Positions 32,231 through 42,007 of a DNA stretch of 64,000 bases are shown in pieces. Position 1 is the first letter of the stretch. Each line of letters begins with the position of its first letter. The notes under the pieces were generated by a model. The model saw only the letters and a program-made list of their open reading frames with translations. It was not told the origin of the DNA and ran no database searches. Origin of the DNA: Alphaproteobacteria bacterium (GTDB lineage Bacteria > Pseudomonadota > Alphaproteobacteria > Rhodobacterales > Rhodobacteraceae); contig JAUHVR010000010.1 in assembly GCA_030424865.1 (NCBI GenBank), positions 62,001-126,000 of the forward strand, read 5' to 3'. A program made the position numbers and the translations under genes.

Positions 32231-34002
32231 TGCACATGCAAAGACTTCTGACAGCCTGCCTGATGTTGCTTGCCGCCCCTGCCGCGGCCGACAAATTGGC
32301 CTTCATCCTGGGCAACGCGGCTTACGAAGAGCTGTCGAGCCTCGACAACACCCTGTATGACGCCGCGGCCTATCGCGACACCTTTCGCGATCTGGGGTAC
32401 GAGGTGACATTCCACGAAAACCTGGCGCTCGAGCCGATGCTGTCGGCCTTTGACACCTTCCTTGCCTCGGTCAATCCGGGCGACGAGGTCGCGTTCATCT
32501 ACGCCGGCCACGGCTGGAGCGACGGGCAGTTCAACTACCTGATCCCCACCGATGCGCCCAAGAAGGGGCGCGACCGGATGCTGGTTCGCCATTCACTGGC
32601 GCTGAAGAACGGGCATGACGGGGTGCTGGACGAATTGGCCCGGGCGGATGCCTCGCTGTCGCTGGCGATCATCGACGCCTGCCGCGACAATCCCTTTGAA
32701 CCCAAGGAAGGCACGCGGTCTTCGGGTATGAGCCGCGGGCTGGCGCCGATCGATCCGCTGAAGGGCACCTTTGTCGTCTTCTCGGCGGGCGCCGGGCAAC
32801 AGGCGCTGGACCGTTTGCCGACGGACCCGCCAGACCAGCGCCTGTCGGTCTTCACACGCACCTTCCTGCCGCATCTGCAGTCGGGGCTGTATCTGGAACA
32901 GGCGATTTCCAAGGCGCAGGTCGAAACGGCAGCGCTGGCGCGGCAGTTCGACGGCCATCTGCAGCATCCGGCCTACTACGACGAAACGCTGGGCGACACC
33001 TGCATCGCGCCGTCCTGTGGGGATCAGACCGCGGTGCTGGACCGCTGTGACCAGCTGTACGAGGCGGCGCAGGCCGCCGATGCCTGTTTTGCCTATGACG
33101 GCTATGTCTCGACCTGTCCGACGCATCTTTTCGCGCCGTTTGCCACCAGCTACCTGGAGAGAAATTGCAAGCCAACTCTGCCTGATCCGGTCAAGCCGGT
33201 TGATCCGGTGGTCGCGCCGGACCCACCCAAGGAAGACCCCAAGCCGCCGGTGGTCGTGGCAATTGATCCCGAGGCCAACAACGACGTGCAGCTGTGCGAT
33301 GCGCTGGCCTTGGACAAATGGCACCCGGACGCGCGAAGCGGGGTGTCCAAGAGCGCTGGAATTGCCTTTACCAAGATGGATGCCTCCCGCGCCATTTCTG
33401 CCTGTCAGGCCGCCAAGGCGGCCTTTCCGGATCACCTGCGCACGCGCGTGAACCTGGGACGCGCATATCATTCGGGCAAACGCTATGCCGAGGCGCTGAC
33501 GGAATACGATGTGGCCATCGCGGGTGGCGACATGGCGGCGCTGTATCTGTCGGGCATTCTCTACGCCACGGGTCGTGGCACGACACGCGACGACAGCAAG
33601 GCGCTGGACCTGTACCAGCGTGGGACGGACCTGGGCTATGCGCCGACAATCAATGCGTTGGGCACGATGTATTTCAATGGCCGGGGCGTGACCAAGGATG
33701 TGAAACGAGCCACCGAGCTGTTCCGGCAAGCCTCGGACATGGGGTTTGCGCAGGCTCACTTCAATTATGCCCTGCAGTTGGAAAAGAACCCGGCGACGCG
33801 CCAACAGGCCGCAGAACTTTTCTTTCTCAGTTTGCAGCAAGGGCGCGATTTCGCAGCAAAACGTGACACCCGCAGCTGGAACCGCGATACGGCAAAGGCC
33901 CTGCAGCTTCTTTTGCGGGACGAAGGGCTGTATACTGGGGCCATTGATGGAATCATGGGATCAGGTGGCAAAGCAGCGATGCGCGCGCTAATTCCAGATT
34001 GA
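32230..34002 (+). CDS. secreted caspase-family protein 2: caspase, Sel1 repeats, PG-binding-like end
   Basis: A 590-residue paralogue of its neighbours. Signal peptide 1-20; caspase domain with His94 in YAGHGWS and Cys151 in IIDACRDNPF. The six-Cys module is present (GDTCIAPSC, then CDQLY to LERNC). A Pro-rich linker (KPVDPVVAPDPPKEDPKPP) follows, then the TPR-like helper segment, about two and a half Sel1 repeats, and the C-terminal LLLRDEGLYTGAIDGIMGSG element. The coiled-coil blocks of protein 1 are absent. The start codon overlaps the stop of the previous gene (TGATG), indicating coupled translation; an ATG six bases later is also possible. About 160 bp of non-coding DNA separates it from protein 3. 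Confidence 0.87.
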   Translation: MHMQRLLTACLMLLAAPAAADKLAFILGNAAYEELSSLDNTLYDAAAYRDTFRDLGYEVTFHENLALEPMLSAFDTFLASVNPGDEVAFIYAGHGWSDGQFNYLIPTDAPKKGRDRMLVRHSLALKNGHDGVLDELARADASLSLAIIDACRDNPFEPKEGTRSSGMSRGLAPIDPLKGTFVVFSAGAGQQALDRLPTDPPDQRLSVFTRTFLPHLQSGLYLEQAISKAQVETAALARQFDGHLQHPAYYDETLGDTCIAPSCGDQTAVLDRCDQLYEAAQAADACFAYDGYVSTCPTHLFAPFATSYLERNCKPTLPDPVKPVDPVVAPDPPKEDPKPPVVVAIDPEANNDVQLCDALALDKWHPDARSGVSKSAGIAFTKMDASRAISACQAAKAAFPDHLRTRVNLGRAYHSGKRYAEALTEYDVAIAGGDMAALYLSGILYATGRGTTRDDSKALDLYQRGTDLGYAPTINALGTMYFNGRGVTKDVKRATELFRQASDMGFAQAHFNYALQLEKNPATRQQAAELFFLSLQQGRDFAAKRDTRSWNRDTAKALQLLLRDEGLYTGAIDGIMGSGGKAAMRALIPD

Positions 34003-34166
34003 GAGTGTGTTTGAAGGAACAACGCCCGGTTGCCTGGGGGCGGATTAGTCGCCGAGGTCGGGAAATTCGGACTTGAAATAATGCACTACGTGACGAGACA
34101 ATTGACCAAAGCGCGGGTGACCAAACCCAGCCCACTCGTCGCGAAACCGAACAAGGGGGGTGTGTC

Positions 34167-36950
34167 ATGAGAATTCTTGTTATGATGTTGGCAATGCTGG
34201 CGGCGGCGCCGGCTATTGCGGGCAAAAAGGCCTTTATCCTTGGGAACGCCGGGTACGAAGAACTGTCGGTCCTTCGCAACACCCATGCCGATGCCCAGGC
34301 CTATCAGCAGGCCTTTGAGCAGCTGGGATACGAGGTCAGCTATCACGAAGATCTGGACTACGGCGGCACGATTGATGCGCTGGACGGATTCCTGAACCAG
34401 ATCGACAATGGTGACGAGGTGGTCTTTGTCTATTCGGGCCATGGCTGGAGCGACGGTCAGACCAACTATCTGATCCCCGTTGACGCGCCCAAAAAGGGCA
34501 GCGACCGGGTTCTGGCGCGGCAATCGCTGGCGCTGAAGAATGGTTACAACGGCATCCTGGACGAGATCGAGCGCATGGGCGCGGGTCTGACCGTTGCCGT
34601 GATCGACGCCTGCCGCAACAACCCGTTTGAACCGCCCGAAGGCCGTCGCTCGATGGCCATGAGCCGCGGTCTGGCGCCGGTCAAGGCGCAGACGGGCACC
34701 TTTGTGATCTTTTCAGCCGGTGAAGGGCAGGAAGCACTTGACCGTCTGCCTGACGATCCTTCGGATCAGAAACTCTCGGTCTTTACCCGGACCTTCCTCC
34801 CGCACCTGACCTCGGGCTTCTACCTGGAGCAGGCGATTTCGAAGGCGCAGGTGGAAACGGCAGCGCTGGCGCGCAAGGCCGGTGGCCACATGCAGCACCC
34901 GGCTTACTATGACCAGACGCTGGGCGATACCTGCATGTCCGGCAGCTGTGGTGTGACTCCGGTAATGCAACCGATCGAACCTGTGATCGAAGAGCCCAAG
35001 GTGGTGGCGCCGGTCGCGCCGCGCGCCCTGAGCCAATGCGACGCGCTGTATGCCGAGGCCAAGGAATCGGGCGCGTGCTTCGGCTATGAAGCCTATGCCG
35101 AGATCTGCAGCGATCACGTCTACATCTCGTTGGCCAAGGCCTTTATGAAGCGGCGCTGCGAGGCGGTGGCGACGGTTGATCCGAAACCGGTTGACCCGGT
35201 TGTGGTTGATCCCAAGCCGGTCCAGGTGGCTGGCGCAGACGCCAGCCCTCTGGTGCGGGCCTGTGATGATGAAGCCACGGCAACGGATCACCCGGATATC
35301 CTGAGCCTCAAGATCCGCTCGAACGGTCGCGCGTTCAGCGACATCTCGACGGGCACTGCCATCTCGGCCTGCCGGAATGCCATCAGCTCGTTCCCGGATC
35401 ATGCGCGCAGCCTGTCTGCGTTGGGTCGGGCCTACGAAGCCGACGGCGATTTCGGTCAGGCCAAGACCTATTACGAAAAGGCGATCAACCTTGGCGACAT
35501 GGTTGCGGTGAACCGTCTTGGTGCCATGTACGCCTATGGTGACGGCGTCACCAAGGACGAGCGTCGCGCGGTCGAGCTGTATCGCAAGTCCGCAGATGGC
35601 GGCTATCCGACGGCGGCCAACAATCTGGGCTGGATGTACCAGAACGGCAATGGTGTGCCTGCCAGCGATTCCGAAGCGGTCTTCTGGTACCGCAAGGGCG
35701 CCGAGGCCGGAAACGGTCGTGCGCAGGTCAATCTTGGCTGGATGTACGAAAACGGCCGGGGCGTTCTGCAGGACGACCGCGAAGCCGCACGCTGGTACAA
35801 GACCGCAGCCGAGGCCGGCAACGACATCGGTCAAAGCAATCTTGGCTGGATGTACCAGTATGGCCGTGGCGTCGTGCAGGACGACTTCGAGGCGGTGCGC
35901 TGGTATCGCGCTGCGGCGGATCAGGGCAACGACCGCGCCCTGGCCAACCTGGGGTGGATGTACGAAAACGGCCGGGGTGTTGCGCAAAGCGATGTCGAAG
36001 CCGTGCGCTACTACCGCGAGGCTGCGGATCTGGGCAATGACGTGGCCCAGGCCAACCTTGGCTGGATGTATGAAAACGGCCGAGGCGTTGTGCGCGACTA
36101 CAAACAGGCGGTCGACTGGTACCGCAGGGCCGCAGATCAGGGTCTGGCTCGGGCCGAGACCAACCTGGGCTACATGTACCAGCATGGACTTGGCGTAGGC
36201 AAAAGCGAAACCGAGGCGGTCCGCTGGTACCGCAAGGCCGCTGACAAGGGCCATGCGCAGGGTCAGTTCAACCTGGGTGTCATGTATGAACGGGGCCAGG
36301 GCATCCGCCAGAACTATTCCGAGGCCATGGCCTGGTACAAGAAGGCGGCCAACAACGGCAATGCCTCGGCGATGTACAACCTGGGCCTGATGTACCGCAA
36401 CTCGATGGGCGTTTCGCAGGACGACGTCGAAGCGCTGCGCTGGTACGAAAAAGGCGCCGCGGCGGGCCACTCGGGGGCGCAGTTCAACGCCGGGGTCTTC
36501 TACGACTCGGGCATTGGCACCTCGCCGAACGAGAAGAAGGCGTTCGACTACTACACGGCGGCCGCCAATCAGGGCCACTCGGGCGCGCAGCACAACCTGG
36601 GCATCCTGTACCGGGACGGCAAAGGTGTGTCGAAGAGCAACTCGGAAGCCATCCGCCTGTTCAAGGAAGCGGTCGCGCAAGGCGAGCCCTATGCGCACAA
36701 CAGCCTGGGCTGGATGTACGAAAACGCTGTCGGGGTCCCCAAGGATCCGCGCGAGGCAGCGTATTTCTACTATGAGGCGCTGAAGCTGGGACGCCCCTGG
36801 GCAACCACACGCTCGCAAGGTGGTTGGGATCGCGAAACCGCGCGCGAGTTGCAGCGCCTGCTGAAGCAGGACGGCTACTATACCGGCGCCATTGACGGCA
36901 TCATGGGGGCCGGAGCGGTGCGGGCCATGAAGTCGGCCATGGGCAGCTAA
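34167..36950 (+). CDS. secreted caspase-family protein 3: caspase, twelve Sel1 repeats, PG-binding-like end
   Basis: A 927-residue paralogue. Signal peptide 1-19; caspase domain with His92 in YSGHGWS and Cys149 in VIDACRNNPF. The six-Cys module (GDTCMSGSC, then CDALY to MKRRC) and the TPR-like helper segment follow. From about residue 448 there are twelve near-regular 36-residue Sel1 repeats (NLGWMYENGRGV and variants), then LLKQDGYYTGAIDGIMGAG at the end. Long Sel1 solenoids bind proteins or peptidoglycan-associated partners. GGGGGGTGTG precedes the ATG. This is the longest adaptor of the four, and the repeats are alike enough at DNA level to recombine. Periplasmic location is inferred from the signal peptide. 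Confidence 0.88.
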   Translation: MRILVMMLAMLAAAPAIAGKKAFILGNAGYEELSVLRNTHADAQAYQQAFEQLGYEVSYHEDLDYGGTIDALDGFLNQIDNGDEVVFVYSGHGWSDGQTNYLIPVDAPKKGSDRVLARQSLALKNGYNGILDEIERMGAGLTVAVIDACRNNPFEPPEGRRSMAMSRGLAPVKAQTGTFVIFSAGEGQEALDRLPDDPSDQKLSVFTRTFLPHLTSGFYLEQAISKAQVETAALARKAGGHMQHPAYYDQTLGDTCMSGSCGVTPVMQPIEPVIEEPKVVAPVAPRALSQCDALYAEAKESGACFGYEAYAEICSDHVYISLAKAFMKRRCEAVATVDPKPVDPVVVDPKPVQVAGADASPLVRACDDEATATDHPDILSLKIRSNGRAFSDISTGTAISACRNAISSFPDHARSLSALGRAYEADGDFGQAKTYYEKAINLGDMVAVNRLGAMYAYGDGVTKDERRAVELYRKSADGGYPTAANNLGWMYQNGNGVPASDSEAVFWYRKGAEAGNGRAQVNLGWMYENGRGVLQDDREAARWYKTAAEAGNDIGQSNLGWMYQYGRGVVQDDFEAVRWYRAAADQGNDRALANLGWMYENGRGVAQSDVEAVRYYREAADLGNDVAQANLGWMYENGRGVVRDYKQAVDWYRRAADQGLARAETNLGYMYQHGLGVGKSETEAVRWYRKAADKGHAQGQFNLGVMYERGQGIRQNYSEAMAWYKKAANNGNASAMYNLGLMYRNSMGVSQDDVEALRWYEKGAAAGHSGAQFNAGVFYDSGIGTSPNEKKAFDYYTAAANQGHSGAQHNLGILYRDGKGVSKSNSEAIRLFKEAVAQGEPYAHNSLGWMYENAVGVPKDPREAAYFYYEALKLGRPWATTRSQGGWDRETARELQRLLKQDGYYTGAIDGIMGAGAVRAMKSAMGS
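35506..36801 (+). repeat. tandem 108-bp coding repeats (Sel1 units)
   Basis: Twelve consecutive units of 36 codons inside caspase protein 3. Several adjacent units share long stretches such as AACCTTGGCTGGATGTA and GAAAACGGCCG, so the array should be prone to unequal exchange and copy-number change. It is protein-coding and not a CRISPR array: no spacers, no constant repeat. Confidence 0.8.
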
Positions 36951-37020
36951 GGCCACATGTCCTTGTGCGCGGTCGGATCCCTTTGATCTGGATTTCGGCC
37001 ACGCAGACAGCCATGGGCGG

Positions 37021-37215
37021 ACATATGATCCCCTTCAGGATCGTTGGTACACTCAGTCAAACGCCCGCGCCTATGCGCGGGCGTTTGAGATTCCGGGCTA
37101 CAGCGTCACTTGTGTCCACGATCTGACATTGAAGCAGATGCCAGACGGGCAGAGCAACGATCTGTTGCGGGTGGATGCCCCATTGCGCGGACTTGAACCG
37201 CAACCCAGGCGGCAA
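37021..37215 (+). pseudogene. remnant of a fifth caspase-family gene, catalytic His region deleted
   Basis: Translated in frame from 37021, the sequence aligns without gaps to the N-terminal caspase region of protein 3. TYDPLQD with SNARAYARAFEIPGYSV matches GYEELSV with ADAQAYQQAFEQLGYEV, about 14 of 35 identical. After the DL pair, about 27 residues are missing, including the His-bearing FSGHGWS strand. The match then resumes: PDGQSNDLLRVDAPLRG against SDGQTNYLIPVDAPKKG, about 10 of 17. No start codon, signal peptide or Cys region remains. Gene death by internal deletion after duplication is the simplest reading. Confidence 0.72.
37057..37088. other. perfect 14-bp hairpin with 4-nt loop
   Basis: TCAAACGCCCGCGC at 37057-37070 pairs completely with 37075-37088. 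There is no T-run on either side, so it is not a normal terminator. It lies within the decayed caspase fragment, over codons for NARAYARAF, and may be chance, or may block read-through from protein 3 into protein 4. Confidence 0.5.
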
Positions 37216-37437
37216 ATCGCGCAGTCACTGCCCATCAACGCGTCGAAAGACCGGCCATGTTTGCAGCCGGAGCTGCTGGGCGTGAAACCCGGCGTCCTCG
37301 GCGCCGAACTTGTGCGGCACAGAATAGGTTCAACCACAGTTTTGAAAGTTTTGCCCGGTGGCGCCGATTTTCTGTTAGACGTCGAGATACAAGAACAGTG
37401 GCTGGTCACGGCCACGAAAGGAACCGGGAGGACTGCA

Positions 37438-38883
37438 ATGCACATCTTTCGATGGGCCACGGCCATGGTGGCATGCGTGCTTGCAACAGCGGCCGCCGCT
37501 GAGAAACACGCTTTTGTGCTGGGAAATGCAGCCTACACGGATCTGTCTGCCCTGCAAAACACGCTGGATGATGCGCGTGCCTATTCCGAAGCTTTCAAAG
37601 AGCTGGGCTACAAGGTCTCGAGCCACAGCAACCTGGGGCTGGATGACATGGAAGATGCCATCGCGACCTTTGTCGCCGGGATCGATCCGGGCGACGAGGT
37701 GATTTTTGTCTTCTCGGGCCACGGCTGGAGCAATGGGTCGGTCAACTACCTGATCCCGACGGATGCGCCCGCGCAGGGCAGCGACCGCAAACTGGCGCGC
37801 AACTCGATCGCGCTGCGCAATGGCGATGACGGGGTGCTTGACGACCTCGAACGCTCGGGCGCGGGGTTGACGGTTGCGGTGATCGACGCGTGTCGGAACA
37901 ACCCTTTCAAACCCCGACCAGGCACCAAGTCAGCCGCAGGCATGACGCGCGGCCTGGCGCCTGTGACCGCACCACAGGGCAGTTTCGTGATTTTTTCGGC
38001 GGGTGAGGGGCAAGAGGCGCTGGACCGTCTGCCCGACGATCCGGCGGACCAGAAGCTGAGTGTCTTTACCCGAACTTTCCTGCCGCATCTGAAATCCGGG
38101 GTTTTTCTGGAAACGGCGATCTCGAATGCCCAGGTGGAAACCGCGGCTCTTGCCCGCAAAGTGGGTGGACACCTTCAGCACCCGGCCTATTACGATCAGA
38201 CTCTGGGCCAGACCTGCCTGACGAATGGGTGTCAGGTCGCTGTCGCCCAGCCGAAGGCTTCGGCCTGTGATCTTCTGTATTCAGAATCCAAATCCATCGC
38301 TTCATGTGGTGTTTACAAGGCCTATCTCGACACCTGCGCCCAGCACGCATTGGCCCCGATCGTGCGTGGTTTGGCAGACGAAAAGCAATGCTTTGCACGC
38401 GCCGAGACCACTGCCGAGGTGCCCGAGATCAAAGTGGCCAAGGTCAAGAACCCGTCTGTCCAAGTGGTTGCAAAGACGCTTTATGAATCGTCGAATCTGT
38501 CCATGCGGGGGGTCTATTCCGCCCCGGACAGCCAGAACGCCACGCGCTTTACCGGCGGTGTTCTGTCATTGCATGCGACGGATCGTTCGGGGTGGTACCA
38601 ATTGGCCGACGATACCGGTTTTGTCAAATTGACCAATAAGGAACAACAGGGTCTTGTCACAGCTGCTTTGAAGGACGCGCCCGTCGAAAAACTGGCCGGC
38701 ACTGACGGAAAGCACGCCTGGCAACGTGTTTCGGTCAACATGTCGCCCATCCGCGCAGCGCCAAACGACTCGGCGCGCCTGATCCGCTTCGCCGGGGGGC
38801 AGTTTTTGTTGGGGGCGCACGCGGGATCTGGCTGGTACGAGCTGCGCAACGAGCCAGGCGCTTTTCTCAGGGTTGGTGATTGA
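37438..38883 (+). CDS. secreted caspase-family protein 4: caspase with two SH3-like repeats
   Basis: A 481-residue paralogue with signal peptide (1-21) and caspase domain carrying His95 in FSGHGWS and Cys152 in VIDACRNNPF. The six-Cys module is kept (GQTCLTNGC, then CDLLY to EKQC). In place of Sel1 repeats and the GAIDGIMG end, residues about 340-481 hold two SH3-like repeats: SNLSMRGVYSAP to GWYQLAD and SVNMSPIRAAP to GWYELRN. SH3-like domains in periplasmic proteins usually bind cell wall or partner proteins. GGGAGGA before the ATG at 37438 fixes the start. It therefore keeps the protease but has swapped the targeting half. Confidence 0.87.
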   Translation: MHIFRWATAMVACVLATAAAAEKHAFVLGNAAYTDLSALQNTLDDARAYSEAFKELGYKVSSHSNLGLDDMEDAIATFVAGIDPGDEVIFVFSGHGWSNGSVNYLIPTDAPAQGSDRKLARNSIALRNGDDGVLDDLERSGAGLTVAVIDACRNNPFKPRPGTKSAAGMTRGLAPVTAPQGSFVIFSAGEGQEALDRLPDDPADQKLSVFTRTFLPHLKSGVFLETAISNAQVETAALARKVGGHLQHPAYYDQTLGQTCLTNGCQVAVAQPKASACDLLYSESKSIASCGVYKAYLDTCAQHALAPIVRGLADEKQCFARAETTAEVPEIKVAKVKNPSVQVVAKTLYESSNLSMRGVYSAPDSQNATRFTGGVLSLHATDRSGWYQLADDTGFVKLTNKEQQGLVTAALKDAPVEKLAGTDGKHAWQRVSVNMSPIRAAPNDSARLIRFAGGQFLLGAHAGSGWYELRNEPGAFLRVGD

Positions 38884-38955
38884 CCAGCGGTCTTTTGCAT
38901 CTGACCCCACGTTCCGCGTGACAAAGCCAAACCGAACGGTTCATCTGGCCTCTGA

Positions 38956-40995
<2,040 letters not shown>

Positions 40996-41002
40996 ACCGT
41001 AG

Positions 41003-41020
41003 GGCGGGGTTTACCCCGCC
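41003..41020. terminator. terminator hairpin between fadH and the convergent lipoprotein gene
   Basis: GGCGGGGT at 41003-41010 pairs with ACCCCGCC at 41013-41020 over a two-base loop. It overlaps the stop codon of the leftward gene and lies eight bases after the fadH stop, so it can end both convergent transcripts. No long T-run is present. Confidence 0.55.
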
Positions 41021-41577
41021 TCCCCGTCATCCGACGGACCGCTGCAGCTTTCGAGCAGCAGCTTGTCACCCTCGACCACCGTCAACATCTGACCGACGGG
41101 TGTCGGTCCAACAAGCCTGCGCGGTGCAGCCCCCGGTTCAGAGATCAGGGAAACGGTGACAGGCGCACTCAAATCCGGGCCAGCGCCCGACTGGCAGGCG
41201 TCGACATCCATGCCGAACTGGCCCTGCGTCCGTCCGTTGGTTTCCTCTTCCCATTCCCGGATCAGCGCCTGCTGGCCCCGCAGCCGGTTCAGATCACCTT
41301 CGGAAATCCGGAACAGGATCCGCCCATCCTGGGCTTCCTGCCGGGCCAGGATATAGGTTGCCTGGCTTCGCGCCCGCGTTTCAACGTGTTCGGCGGCCAG
41401 CGTGAACCGCGCCCCGCCGCGCTTGATGTCCAACCCTTCCGGCAGGCTGACAAGCACCTCGTAATTTGCCGGATCATCCTCAAGCGGCGAGAGATTGGTC
41501 AGCCGCTCAATCGTGTCAGTGTCGAAAAACCCACAGCCCGCGACAAGGGTACATGCGAGAAGAGCGCGCTTGAACAT
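41011..41577 (-). CDS. hypothetical lipoprotein, 188 aa
   Basis: The ATG at 41577, preceded by CCGGAGA, opens a lipoprotein signal (MFKRALLACTLVAGC) with Cys15 as the lipid-bearing residue. The mature protein has no cysteine-rich or transmembrane region. It contains a YEVLVSLPEGLDIKRGGARFTL segment and many charged residues, with a Cys near the C-terminus. I do not recognise a family. It is transcribed towards fadH and probably alone. Location would be the periplasmic side of a membrane. Confidence 0.6.
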   Translation of the reverse strand: MFKRALLACTLVAGCGFFDTDTIERLTNLSPLEDDPANYEVLVSLPEGLDIKRGGARFTLAAEHVETRARSQATYILARQEAQDGRILFRISEGDLNRLRGQQALIREWEEETNGRTQGQFGMDVDACQSGAGPDLSAPVTVSLISEPGAAPRRLVGPTPVGQMLTVVEGDKLLLESCSGPSDDGEAG

Positions 41578-41647
41578 AAGAATTCTCCGGTGGCCACTGA
41601 CACAAGTATTGCGCAGAACCCGCAACTTGGCCACGAAAGATTCCCGT

Positions 41648-41986
41648 TTATCGCGGTTTAAGCGGATAGCGATCATTTTCGGCAAAGACGTCAAACACCA
41701 CCGTGCCCGCCGTGACGGAGGCCGCATGTTCGACCCCCTCGCCGATGTCATAACTTTCGCCCGGTCCATAGGTCCGCATCTCGCCGTTCATCGTCAGAAT
41801 CAATGTACCCGAGATCACCGTACCCCATTGCGGTCCATGGCTGTGCGCGGGAATCGCGAGGTCCTGATGGGCCGTGATGAAGACGGCCAGACCGTCTTCT
41901 GTCCTCATCGCGTTGGTTGTGACCATCTCCTCGGGAAAGGGCAGGTCCAGGCCAGGCATGGCACGAATGAAATCGGGCAGTGTCAT
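41648..41986 (-). CDS. cupin-domain protein, 112 aa
   Basis: A small beta-barrel protein. The metal-binding cupin motif 1 appears as HSHGPQWGTVISGTLIL, and motif 2 as GPGESYDIGEGVEHAASV. Metal ligands H-x-H and the later His are visible; the usual Glu is absent from motif 1. Small cupins of this size are enzymes or regulators that bind small molecules, so function is not predictable. GGAGAAGGAAAC upstream fits the ATG at 41986. It lies 22 bp after the aldehyde dehydrogenase stop on the same strand and may be its last co-transcribed gene. Confidence 0.7.
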   Translation of the reverse strand: MTLPDFIRAMPGLDLPFPEEMVTTNAMRTEDGLAVFITAHQDLAIPAHSHGPQWGTVISGTLILTMNGEMRTYGPGESYDIGEGVEHAASVTAGTVVFDVFAENDRYPLKPR

Positions 41987-42007
41987 CAAAGTTTCCTTCT
42001 CCAGAAT

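Larger units (their letters stand above)
36951..37437 (+). other. 487-bp gap holding a decayed caspase fragment
   Basis: Between caspase genes 3 and 4. The left part (37021-37215) is the decayed fifth copy described separately. The remaining part up to the ribosome site GGGAGGA at 37426-37432 shows no gene. Weak promoter-like pairs such as TTGCCC/GTTAGA near 37351-37379 may drive caspase gene 4, which would then be expressed apart from the first three. Confidence 0.5.

Noticed and set aside
35506-36801. Regular repeats as a CRISPR array
   Set aside because: The 108-bp period, open frame and Sel1 consensus show coding repeats without spacers.
34713-36956. 747-codon leftward open frame opposite caspase protein 3
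   Set aside because: It reflects the Sel1 repeats of the sense strand; its own repeats are the reverse image.
37057-37088. Hairpin as terminator of caspase gene 3
   Set aside because: No T-run follows on either strand, so ordinary rho-independent termination is unlikely.
37129-37437. N-terminal extension of caspase protein 4
   Set aside because: The extension contains the decayed caspase fragment in frame, but the signal peptide and GGGAGGA fix the start at 37438.
29465-38883. Caspases as part of a cytoplasmic phage-defence system
   Set aside because: All four have signal peptides, and no sensor, gasdermin, nuclease or cyclase gene lies nearby.
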